Assembly: GCF_030272615.1 (NCBI RefSeq)
Contig: NC_081405.1
Coordinates: 26,862,272 to 26,926,271 of the forward strand
DNA length: 64,000 bases
Direction: 5' to 3'
DNA from: Cryptomeria japonica
Lineage: Eukaryota > Streptophyta > Pinopsida > Cupressales > Cupressaceae
The notes below the pieces were generated by a model, which was given only the letters and a program-made list of their open reading frames with translations, did no database searches and was not told the origin of the DNA. Numbering within the stretch: the stretch's first letter is position 1; every line of letters starts with the position of its first letter. Positions 23,310 to 35,700 of this stretch are shown one piece after another. The position numbers and the translations under genes were made by a program.

Positions 23310-23721
23310 ATGGCCATTTTATTTAGTACGTGTAAACTGAAGACCATCAGCGTTCTTAAAAACTTTGCTTCATGCTCTGCATTTCATTCTTCCTCTTCAA
23401 AACCCCCAAGGTTAAGCTCGCTTTCTTTCTCCAGTCCACAAAATATACATTTCCCTAGGCAAAATATTTGCTCTCATTACTACAAAGGTTTTTTAAGTAC
23501 GTTTTTTGGCGAGGGTTTAAGTTGCAGAAGAACGGTTTTCATTTGCGCTGGTTTGCCGGAGAGAGAGAAAATGGAGCAGCAATTTGAGGAGTTTAGGCAG
23601 CAATTGGAAGAGTCTGGAAGCGTGAGAGAGCGCCTGCGCGTCATTGTTGCTGACCTCGAATCCGTCTCTCGCCTTATGCAGGCCAACCTCCTCCAAGTAC
23701 ATTATGCCGCAAACTCTCAAG
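23310..23721 (+). CDS. TSN: Translin exon 1 with N-terminal extension
   Basis: This exon has 137 codons plus one base. Residues 1-83 are rich in Ser, Lys and Arg with a single acidic residue (Glu68), like an organelle transit peptide; plant translins commonly carry such an extension. The translin fold begins at about residue 84. An internal Met88 (ATG at 23571, before EQQFEEF) could serve as a second start for a cytosolic or nuclear form. I chose 23310 because it is the first in-frame ATG and sits in a good context (cctacgATGG). The donor is G|GTACTT. Confidence 0.9.
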
Positions 23722-26700
23722 GTACTTTCACTGCACATTCCTGTTTACTTTCTTTGATTTTGTTTTGTTTACATACCTTTTGAGGGTTTCAAGCTGCCAT
23801 TTCCTTCCTATTATGGCAGTGTAACTTGAGTGGGCCTGAAGGAGATCACATGTTAGAATCCAAAGAGTAGGGTTCCTCAAGTAAATGGAAAAGTAATCCG
23901 TACTAGGGATATTTACGTATAATGTGAGTTGGCTTAACGGCGACGGTTCATGTACTGTAAAGTACAAGTCACGGGTTTGAATTCAGAGGAGGTGGGGTTG
24001 TACATATATTTTAAACAGTATATAAGATAAATGGAAAAACAATTCCCTCTGCAATGCTTGCATAGGAGCATTCTCATGCGCTAAATAAACATGTGACCTG
24101 AAGTAAATTAAAGAACTACCACTAAATTGTTCTCTATTTTATATGCCGTGAATTGGTTCTTAATTTGGATGGTTTTGAACCTTGCACCTGCTTGAGATTA
24201 ATGCCATATAACATCTATGCGCAGAAAAAAACTATCGCACCTAATAAAAGATCATCAAGCATCAATGCAAAGAGCAACTTATGCATGCCCTAAATTTGCC
24301 ACCTCGTCAATCTATAAATCTTTTTCTTTGCCTGGCCTTCCTCTGCTAATGTCGGAAAATGAACCCCATGGCATATTTCACTTCAAGGAGTCATTGCCAA
24401 CCTTTAGACAACCGTGATGGTGACGGACATGTAGGCCATCTATAGGCTTCCCAACATTACATAATATACCTAAAGGACACCCACTTCTTGCCTCAACTCT
24501 TCTATAACAAAATCATTCTTTATTCCTTAGCCCGTTGTCCTAACCACAATAGGCTTCATTGATTAGTTGTCCCCTCTAGGTTGACTGATGCCGCACTAGA
24601 GAATTGGTTGAGGATAAATAATTGTAATGGCCATAGCCTAACAGAAGCATTGTGAATTGAAAATGCAGAATTTTTTGTGAAATCACCTCTTGTAGCCACT
24701 TTGGAACGCTTCCCTGCTGCAAGATCTTCTTTGTGCAGAATTCCTTTTATAAACCCTAGGGCCACTATGTTATATGCCGTTTTCTAATCCATAACTATTT
24801 AGTGAATGGATTATTAGTGCACGATTAGCAATTAGGTAAGCTGGTAGTTTACTTTTAGTTTTCAATTAGAACTATATGTTGCCTGTTAGGAATAAGGCAG
24901 TTTAGTCTTGCACCCTCTAGTTGAGTAGAGTATTTGTGTCTTCTAGCTAATTATTGGCTAAATCTTCAGTGCCTATAAATTGTGTCCTAAATTGTGTCCA
25001 GTGCATTTATGACACTTACGCATGTCCTCCAGTGCGTTAATGACAAAATCCATGATCAAAATTCTGCTATTTTGGCATCATGGGTTCAAAAGGCAAAGAA
25101 CCTATGTATGCCTCAAAACCCCCTTTGGGTTTATCTTTGGTCACACGACACGTGGACGTCCTTGCGCCGTGCTAACGTCCCAATAAACATACGGAATCTC
25201 GAATCTGGCAGAGACTCGGACGCTGGCCGACGTGTGTCTTTTGGCTCGCGTTTTGCCGTAATGGCTCTTTGTGCCTCCTTCGGGTTTAAAAACTCTTCCA
25301 AGCTCATTTGGAGGGGTTCCCATCTTGGGTTCTTGGCTCTCATATTGTACTATTGCTCTCTACTCTCTTGGACACGTTATCTACCAATATCTAGCTGCAA
25401 CTATCGCGTAGCAAATCTCACCAACAATCACATACCAAGGGTTTTATCATGCTCGTGTCTCAAACAAAGAGGGGTTTGGCTACATGCTTTGCTTTCTCTT
25501 TATCTTCTATCATTGCATGCAATATATCTTTCATATTTTGATTGCATCTATTATCTAGGTGCATTCATCTTTCCAATCTACCAATTTTACATTATATGCA
25601 ATAGGGGTTTGCTTCTATTAAGCGGAGTATAGTTTCTATTTGCATCTTTCCAATTTACCAAGTTACCAATTTATTTATTTTTCCAATCTATCTATTTGGC
25701 TGTCCGTGGCGATGGAAACACCTAAGCGGGGGTTTGACTGAGGTAGGCCCCTATATAGCCCTTAACATTTTTCCCGTCTCAGTGTGCGCAGGTGGCGAAC
25801 AGGTCTCGCATGTCGGAAAGCGTGCACATAAATCTTTTTGAGATTTTTTGTTCGCGGGTTGCACAGACGACAGCGTGCCACACTGACGTTCGTGCCCCGC
25901 GTTGAAGTCGAGAACCCGAGAACCTGAGAGCACCCCGTTTCAGAGGTATATTCCTCTTTTGATTCTTTTCTGTTCTATAAAACTAGTTTTTTGTATTTCA
26001 CTATTTTGGTGTCATAAATCTATTATTTACTTCCATATAGTCTTTGGTTTAGTTTTGTTATCCCCTGGCTCATCTTAGTGCCTGTTCGAAGAGGTAGTGC
26101 GGATTGGTTTGTCCTCTAAGATTCATCATCTTGGAGGGGACAAATCTCCTCCCCTACATTTAGTTGAACCTGGCGTGAATGCCTAATGTCGGATTTTTTC
26201 CTCTTAGAGCTCGATGCCTTTGATAAGGCATTCTCTAAGGATGACTTTGATACGTTGGATGAAGTCTTAGATGATTTTCTAGAAGCACCTCTATCCAAAA
26301 GAGATGTAAAGGGAAAGTCATCTTCCACGACATCCTCTTTCAAAGGTGAAGAGTCTGTGAATGTTATTGTTGTCTCCGTGGCTCCGCAAAGGCCTAAAGA
26401 CCTTACATCCATGTGGCTGCAGCAAGTCCTTCTCCTAAGAAAATTAAAACCATTAATGGGAAACCTTTCAAAGTTGAAACTTCTGACTTGTACGCGAGAT
26501 TTATGCAATCAAAGCAATCTTCTCATGATACCATTGCTCACACATACAATATCCCCTTTTACACTCTGCAACTATTTAGTGAAGGGATTGTCAATGCAGG
26601 ATTAGCAATAGATTAGTTGGTAGTTGCTTTCAATTTTTAGTGAGAATTGTATGTTGCATTTTAGGAATAAGGTGATCGAGTTTTCCTCTGGTTGAGTAGT

Positions 26701-29700
26701 GGCTAAGTATTTGTGTGTTCTAGTTAAGCACCAGTTGGGTCTTCAGTGCCTATCAATTAACACCACTAGTTAAGGGATGGACTAATTAGTTTGTTGTCAC
26801 TAATTTCCACTAGTTGAGGGATGTACTAATTAGCTTGTGTTAGTGGCTTTGCTACAATGGCTGGGTGCATTGAAGATGAAACCTTTTAGGTGTGTACCTA
26901 TCATCTTGGGGATGGAAACCCTTAGGAGCAATACATATTAGTATAGAGTTTGTAATTTGGGTTACCTAGTAAGTCGTATTAGAGTGGTATACTTTACTTT
27001 ATATGTATGTTGCTTGTAGAAAAATAATATAAATATTAAAAAGTATAATTGTTGCTAGTGTTTCGTGTTCATTATTTGTGCATTTAGTAGGGGTTACTAC
27101 CCCCAACTATACACCACCAAGCTCCCTGGACTTTGTGTTTGCCATGCCTTGCCTTAGACTACTCTAGCACCTTGTCAAGACAAGAAACAACTAAAAACCT
27201 AATGGTTCATGACATCAGATATACCATTAATGTTTCCCATATGCCACACTCTTTCCAATCAAATGATCTCCTAATGCAGTTTCTCATTGTTGTTGCATCA
27301 AGGTAGGGAGATCCAATGAAGGACATCCCCGCCTTGCAGCTCATAACACAAAACACCAAACAAGATACCGGCATAACACAAAACACTATGGAAGATACCG
27401 GTAACCGGTAACAGTTCACAAGATATAACCGGTAAGCAACCCTAATTGGTATAAGCAACACACAATATAACCGGTAACAAATAAATCCATCATTACAATC
27501 ACTTAAAGAATTACATAAGCCTTCAGCAGCTACACATGCTGGACATCAACCTAGGATTACAAAACAATCCATGCAACACAAATCTAAGATCCGCAGATCT
27601 TCTGCTCGACAAATAGGTCTCTAGTAACAGTCTGCACTGATCTGGACTTTAGTCCTCTTGGGACCAGAATCTCTCCGAAAACTACATCTTCGCTCGGTCT
27701 CTACTTTCTTCGACCTTTGTCCTCTGTCCTCAAAATGAATCTCTAAACTTTCCCTTTATACCATCCGCAAGCAATAATAACTCGATCAAGTTGGCCAAAG
27801 ACCAACCGGTTCATGATGAAACATGCAAACGATAACATGTCGGCCCAAATCACCAAGAACATCTTCAAGTGCATAAAACTTCACGCGGTCCTCCGGGAAC
27901 ATCGGACAAGGCCCAAAACAACATCGCTCAACGATCCGCAAGTTATAGAAATCACCCGCAATCCGATTCCATACACTGCAAAACCAACCGGTAAGAGCAC
28001 ACCAATACCAGGCCAATATCGGGATCGATGTCTCACCGGGATCAAATCCAACCGGTAAGAGCACACCAATACCGGGCCAATACTGGGATCGATGTCTCAC
28101 CGGGATCAAATCCAATGTGTCGGTTTGAACTACTCTGGTGCTCCTGCATCAGACTCTCGGGGTTAATTGAAAAGTGAGTCCCATCACTTGATCTGGTTCG
28201 ACGATCTGTCAGTAGGTACTTGCAACTGCCTTAGGGGTTCGACAGTTTGACTACAGGTTCCGGTTGCCTCTCCTTGGTGATCTATCGGTCCACCCTGTAG
28301 CCTGCCTCGGTTCGGCGATTTGTTCAAGTCTCCACCCACTAACTGCCTCAAGCTCATGTTCTAGGTTCGACGGTCTGCTTGCAAGCCTTGTACTGCCTCA
28401 CGTTCGGTGATCTGGACAAGTCTACAAGCTGCCTCAATTTCCTTTCCAACCAACCTGTACATAACCGGGTCTTCCTTGATCAACAGGTTCACAAACCAGC
28501 TCTGATACCACTTGACATAGTCAAGGTAGGGAGATCCAATGAAGGACATTCCTGCCCTTGCAGCTCATAACACAAAACACCATGCAAGATACCGGCATAA
28601 CACATAACACTATGCAAGATACCGGCAACCGGTAACACTTCATAAGATATAACTGGTAAGCAACCCTAACCGGTAGAAGCAACACACAATATAACCGGTA
28701 ACAAATAAATCCATCATTAAAATCACTTAAAGAATTACATAAGCCTTCGGCGGCTACACATGTTGGACCGCAGCCCAAGATTACTAAACAATCCATGCAA
28801 CACAAATCTAAGATCCGCAGATCTTCTGCTTGACAAATAGGTCTTTAGTAACAATCTGCATTGATTCGGACTTCAGTCCCCCCGGACCAGAATCTCTCCG
28901 GAAACTACATCTTCGCTTGGTCTCTACTTTCTTCGGCCTTTGTCCTCTATCCTCAAAATGAATCTCTAAACTTTCTCTTTAGACCATCTGCAAGCAATAA
29001 CAACTCGTTCAAGTCAGCCAAAGACCAACTGGTTCATGATGAAACGTGCAAACGATAACATTTCGGCCGAAATCACCAAGAACATCTTCAAGTGCATAAA
29101 ACTTCACACGCTCCTCCGGGAACATCGAACAAGGCCCAAAACAACATCACTCAACAATCCGCAAGTTATGGAAATCACCCACAACCCGATTCCATACACT
29201 GCAAAACCAATCAGTAAGAGCACACCAATACTGAGATCGATGTCTCACTGGGATCAAATCTAAGGTGCCGGTTTGAACTACTCCGGTGCTCTTGCATCAC
29301 AATTGCTATCCCATACAACTAGTGAAATGCACAATCTAATAATTCTTAGATCTTAAAACTATAATAGCTAATCTCAATTATTGCTCAAGCAAGTTTAAGT
29401 TAATTTTGGCCATTTTTCTACTTTAGGACTGTGTATGCTAGTTAGTGGATATTGTTTATGCTATCATTGAAGCAATTTGCTGCTTTGTTAAAATTCCTTT
29501 TATCCCGAAGCCTTTAAAGTTCTTCTACATATCTATTTAAATGGTAATTGGAACTTTTACCTTCATCAATGGCTTGGACTCACCACAATATCAAAGCTTC
29601 CCATTCAGCTCCATTGTTTGCATTTATTCTTAGAAATTGGGGGCCACCATAACCAATTTGATTTAATGATATACTCCCCCAAGTTTCAAGGATGATGTCA

Positions 29701-32700
29701 ATAGAGAAATTTTAAAAAATATAGAGAAATTTTAAATATTCATCTCATAACATTGATAAGGAATTCATCATAGACATTGTAGAAGTTTAATACATAGCAT
29801 TAGACTTGAATTGAGATTTCACATGAGAATTGACAAATAAATTAACAAAATTCAAATGCTTTCATTATCAATGTGCATGCATATCATATAATAATTATAA
29901 CAAGAATGCCCAAAGGCTCCAAGTTTCAACTATGGAATGACATAAACGGAACTAAGAAAATATATGACTATCCCTAATCAATAGATGCAATTGGTAGGTC
30001 TAAATCAAAATCGAAGCTCAAGTTTGAGTCAATGCAAGGGGCTGCCTTGGCAATGGAACCCCAACCAATCCCTCTTGTGTCTCCTCATCAATCTATATAA
30101 CATTTTTGGGATCGACATCCAAATGTAAGGTAGGACTCTGATGATACTGGAGTTTGGCGTTTTATTTTAATAATGTAATGTTTCTATAATGGTCATCTTA
30201 GTTAGTTGTTTAGTTTCCTTTCTGTCTTTCGTGTTTCTATTCTCGATCATTTCCCTTATGGAATGATCGTCTTGTAAACTCTTTATAAGGAGCTTTCATC
30301 TCCTTTTGTTATAATCAACTTAATCAATATTATTGTTACCCTAAATTTTGAAAATTTTGGTCCCCCTTCTTAGAATGCATGTTTTTGTTGAAGAACTGGC
30401 CCTTGGTGTCTACCCGCCTTCGTTTTGTTGCTAAGTCGCATTCCTAGTCGCCCCTTTGTCCAAGTCTTGTACCTAGTCGACAAACCTTTAAGTTTTTGAA
30501 CCTAGTGTTAATGGTACAAAAGTTCATAGAGCCGTTGACCGCCTGACTGCGCCATGCTTCAGGGTCCTTATTGTTGGTTGTGTGTGCTGAAGGAGTCTTT
30601 ATGCTGGTTTGTTGGGTGTGTTTGGTACCTTTGTACCCCTTCTTTTATGTGGTTCATAAGTTCTTAAGTTTGCCGGGCATTTGACTGCTCTATAGTATAT
30701 CTTGATGATAGTCCCTTGTGTTGGTTTTGTCTCAGTAGTTGGCTAGTCGGAAGTTTTCTTAACCCAGTACCCCTTGATAGTTCGGTTCAAGAGTTTGAAA
30801 AGTTACCAATGTCTCGACTAAGGGGTTTTTCATCCTGCAAGGAGTGGTCATTCCAAGGTACTTTCAAGTATGAGGCATAATGATTGGTTAGGTGGTGAAA
30901 GATACGCAAATATATTAGCACTTTTTTTGAAAGAGAGTGAGGGTACTCCTGCCGCCGAAATTAAACGAATTTAATGCCCTCTTTAAAGAGGGTGATATCA
31001 CTTCGAAAAACTCATTTCATCTCAAGGAGCTAGCAGAAAGAAGTCCAAAGTTTTTGCGGCAAAGGAAAATTTGCAAGCAAGCGCGAGAATTGGTTAGGGT
31101 AAAGGTTTTTCCTTTTTATCTCTCTTTTAATTTAGAAGCGGAGCTTTTTCAAAGAGCTAGCCAATGCGGTAAGTGTTGACGTGTTTTTTATGTCAACATC
31201 TAACACATTATAAAGTTGCCTAACGGTCACTTTCCTCTCTCTTGATCAAAGTTCAATTGTATGCTAAGATTGCAGTAAGTTCAAACGATTGACTCCAAGG
31301 TTTCGGTTATGCAATGGATCTGACTTAGTTGGCTTGATGTGATATGTTGGTAATCCAAGGGGACTTACGTTTGGATTATTCTTTCACTTCTTTGTTGTTG
31401 CTAGAACTTCATCATCAGATATAGCAATTCTGTGATACTTTTGCTTCAAATGTACTGAAATTTAAAGGGGAAAGGGTTAGAAGGATCTAAATCTACTCCT
31501 AAGGGCAATGATACCAATAGATAATTCTCTAATGGACGAATTCCAAATAAACCAAGTTCCGCTTCACCAAGATTAACTACAACTCCACAAGAACTGGTGC
31601 AATCTTCTAAGGATGTTGAAGGATTTTCACATCGAGAAAGTGCATTTGAATACCCAAAATGACGCAATCCAAATGACTATCCACAATCGAACTTAACACA
31701 AATTTAGTGGCTCAGGCTAACTTTACACTGCAACTTATAATCAACAAGATGCAAAAAGTATGAACCATGGAGATTCGTCAAACACCATTACATTCTCCAT
31801 TGAAATCAAAGCACTACTCTATTTCTACTCTAAGTGAGGAAGGTGAAACCATGCAAGTTTTGAAAAATAACTTAAGTGAACACCATTAGAGAACAATGCA
31901 TCAGTGTTATTATCTCAAAAACTTATCGCAACAATTTCATACAAATCTCCCTCCTTTACAAATGAAGGGGTCACCCCTTTATATAGGCTTCAAGCCATGA
32001 TTACATACAAAACCCTAATTAGGGTTTGCCCTAAAAGATTCTCCACACATGATGCAACGAGGTGGGAATATTCATTAAATGCCTATTATGCCTGCTTACA
32101 ATTAATTTTTTCTTGCCCAAAATGGCACCCACTATGCATTAAATGCACCACTTCTTTCAAATTCATCCTATGTGTAATAAATGCACCATCACATCCAAAA
32201 TCGGTTACATGCAAAAGATGCTCCACCACTGCATTAAGTATGACGGCTGCCATGAAATGAATTCGCTGCCACCTTGGTCAAATATTCCAACAATGAATGG
32301 GCCACTATGTCTTCATGTACTCAATAGATTCTCGCCATGCAAATGGACCTCGCCGTCATTTATAATTTTCCTGGTTGTGTTTTATTAATACGAAATATTC
32401 TCTTTGCATGTCGCCAACTCATCCTTTACAAGAATCTTTCCATTACAGGCTCACAAAAGACATTTTGGAAGATTTTCCTACCTTGGAAGAATTTTAACAA
32501 ATTTATCTGCTCTTGCAGGAATCCTGCATTTGGAATTCTTGGAGAGAGAAATTCTTGAAGAGAGAATTTTTCATCCTAAAGGAATTTTTCGCATTTTTGT
32601 GCTTATCTCGTTTTGAAAGAGGATTTTGACCAATCAATCACTTCCTATTTTTTAGGAATTTTTCGATCTTGAGCTTCGGAATTCAAGAGAAAAAATTCTC

Positions 32701-35700
32701 TTCCTTGGCCAATTTTTCCCTCGTCTTGAAATTTCTTCCTCTTTGGGCGATTTTCTACCTTGAGAGAGGAACTTTGATTTTCTTCCTTGACTTAATTTCC
32801 ATGCCCCTCTTCCAATACCAATTTCATCACGTGGAGGAATTCTTCACTCGGAAGGGAATTCCTTACTTAGTCTCATCTAGTGCACCTCTCCTAAACTGGG
32901 CGCCAATTTCACCTACTTGGAGGAAAAATTCCTCCTTCACCTAGTTTTGGTGCTTACTATTTTTCCTTTTCTAGGGCACATTTTCTTCATGGTGAAGGAA
33001 TTTTTGATGTGGAGGAAAAATTCCTCCTTAACCTCATTTTGGTGCCCAATCTTGACTTTGGTTCTACTTTAGCTCTGAGGAAGGAATTTCTTCAATCCTT
33101 AGCCAAATTTCACATTTTCCAAGGATTTTGTCCTGAAGGAAGGAAATTTCAATAGTCAAATTTTCACTTGCTTTGAATTCTGTCATGAAGGAAGGAATTT
33201 CCAACAATTAGTCAATTTTTTTCACTTTCCTGGAATTCTGTCCTAAAAGAAAGAATTTCCAACACTTAGCCAATTTTTCACTTTCCTGGAAGTCCTTCAT
33301 CTTGGGTGTAATTTTTCCTTGGGAAGAAAATTTTGATCAATTCATCGCCTTAACTATTTTTTAGGATTTTTTTCAAATTTGAGTTTCGAGGTCTAGGAGC
33401 GAGAAAATTCTCACTTAGCCAAATTTGTCATCATCTTGAAATTCAGGCAAATTTTCGTGCTTGAAAGAGGATTTTAAAATTTTTTTCCCAAGGGGAATTT
33501 TATTTTCTCAATTTCATCGTTGACCTTGTTGTGATGCCTTCACACATCGCCCCATTGCAAATGGGGACCCCACTTTTTCGCTTTTTAGGGTATATGTTTC
33601 GCTTAGATTGCCTTGGTTTAGTAATGATTTTGTAGTGTTTGCCTTTGCTAATGAGAGGGTGTAGGATCAAACGTGTTTAAAATGCCAAATTGTTAAGTGT
33701 GATCCTAAATTTTGTTCGAGTTTGAGGTTGTAACAAGTTCTAAATTTGAGCATAAATATGCCTAGGTGAGTCTAAGTCGGAGATATTTTTGTGCCCAAGT
33801 GTGAAGAGGTCCTTTAGGGGTTATTTTCTTGCTCCTGGGAGGTAATTCAAGTTAAAATTGCACTTTATCCCTATGAAATCCCCATTTTCTCGCTCAAATT
33901 TTGATAAATTTACCAAGTCCGATACGTTTTGATGAAATTTGAAGTGTCCAGATGATTTTGAGTGGAAAAATCATTAGATTCCTGATGAAAATCCATGTTT
34001 TAGTGGTCTAAAGGTCAAAAATCCTGATGGGAGGTGCTTTTCCTCCACATTTCCAATGACCCATCATTTTCCCCCACTCAAAATCTCGATGGGAGGTGAA
34101 TTTCCCCCACATTTCCGATGGACCTTGTTTTTCCCGCATTCAAGTTCCTGATAGAGGGCGATTTTCCACCAGGAGGCTAAAATTTTGACCAAATGTGGGA
34201 AATTATCTCGATGACCCATGTTTTTCCCCTAGAATGCAAATGAATTTGATGCGGATGAAATTTCCTATCCTAATGAAGATCGATTTTCCCAGGAGAGTTT
34301 GTGAACAAGTTTGATGGATTTTTATGAAGATGGTTGTCTTGATGTGTGGCTAATTTCCCCAAGTGTGACTTATTATGAATTTTGATCAGGATAATCTTCC
34401 AGGTGGGGATCGATTTTCCCCAAAAGGTGAATTTTGGACTTAATAAGCAAAATGAAGTGATTTTTATGGATGGATTTTTATCTAGATGAGGGTCGATTTT
34501 CCCCAAATGGCAAGTATGATGATTTGTGATGAATTTTCATCTGTATTTTTATCCAGATATGGGGCGATTTTTCCCAAGTGGTCAAATTTGATGAAGTTTG
34601 AATGATTTTAAATGCAAGTGGGGTCGAATTTAATTGTTTTTGTATTTGCAATGATTATTTAATAATCAAAAACAATTATTTAATGATTTTCAATGATTTA
34701 AATGATTAATTATTTTCCAAAAGCAAATCGACCTTCCCCAGGCAAGTTTAAAAGGGCAAGGTTTTATCCCACATTGCTTGTGTGGTGAGTTGACAAGTAG
34801 TTTTAAAGAGCCTGTCCAGCATTAAAGTAATATTATAAGTGCTGATTGTGATAGATAAGTGGCAGATTGAAGGCAAGTTAGTGGTTTCCCAGCTAGTGCG
34901 ATTTTGACTAAGTGTCCATTGGACACCATTCTTGAGTTGGAGTTGCAGATTGGAGGATAATTTCATCTAGGCACTGCCATTGGAGGAGGCTACAACAAGC
35001 TTTTGTTGCTGATTGAGCCATATTTGTCAATTTTGAGAAGTGGCGCCACCATCGGAGACACCACGATTTTGATAGATGGTGCAAATTTCACTTTGGGGTG
35101 ATTTTAGATGATATTGCTGAACATCATTGACGCTAAGGGGCTGTCATTTTATTCAGATCAGAGCTGGGTGCCATTGTTGGAAGTTACTTTGACCTCAGGG
35201 TTGGCTGGAAACTCCATTTTCAGACTTCATTTTCAACTTACCAACCATTCCACACTTAGGTGATTTGATTGTAGGGTCATTTTGAGCATTTTCTGAGGTT
35301 CACCATTGCTGCTATAAGTCTGAAACTCCATTGTTGCAGGCTGTCCTCAGACTAACTTCCATTTCCAGCTCCTCCAAACTTGGGCGATTTCATTTGTGCA
35401 CTCATTTTGGCGAGTTTTGGAGACATTTGGTGAAGCTTCCATTGTTTTATATAAGTCTGAAACTCCATTTTCAGACTTGTCTTCAAACTTAAATTTTTTA
35501 CCAGCCCTCTACTTGCACCTAGATTTGGCCATTTTGACCTTGGAGAGGTAAAGTACATCAAAAGCAAACATTTCATATGGCTGCAACTACTTCAAAATGC
35601 TGATTCATGTTAGTTGCAGGTTGTCTTCAGACTTTTGGGCAACCATTGTTGACTTGGAAGGTGTATTTAGACTTTGAAATTTGAAAATCAGACTTAACTA

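Larger units (their letters stand above)
27291..29299 (-). mobile_element. TRIM-like miniature LTR element
   Basis: Two direct repeats (27291-28151 and 28513-29299) flank only 361 bp of interior that holds no coding capacity. On the - strand the right repeat is followed, after a 2-nt gap, by a perfect tRNA-iMet primer-binding site, TGGTATCAGAGC (28499-28510). Ends are TG...CA. The left repeat is longer because of a 64-bp tandem duplication ('accggtaagagcacacc...caccgggatcaaatcc', about 27988-28115). A clean target-site duplication was not found. Such elements must borrow all proteins. Confidence 0.75.

Noticed and set aside
24994-25632. 212-residue frame in translin intron 1
   Set aside because: No recognised domain and mixed GC content; kept only as part of the segment between direct repeats, not as a gene.
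29300-29304. Target-site duplication of the TRIM-like element (attgt / caatt)
   Set aside because: The flanking 5-mers do not match, and the left LTR edge is uncertain.
32143-32944. Several short frames with Phe- and Pro-rich peptides
   Set aside because: They fall in internally repetitive LTR-derived sequence ('ggaggaaaaattcctcc' phrases).
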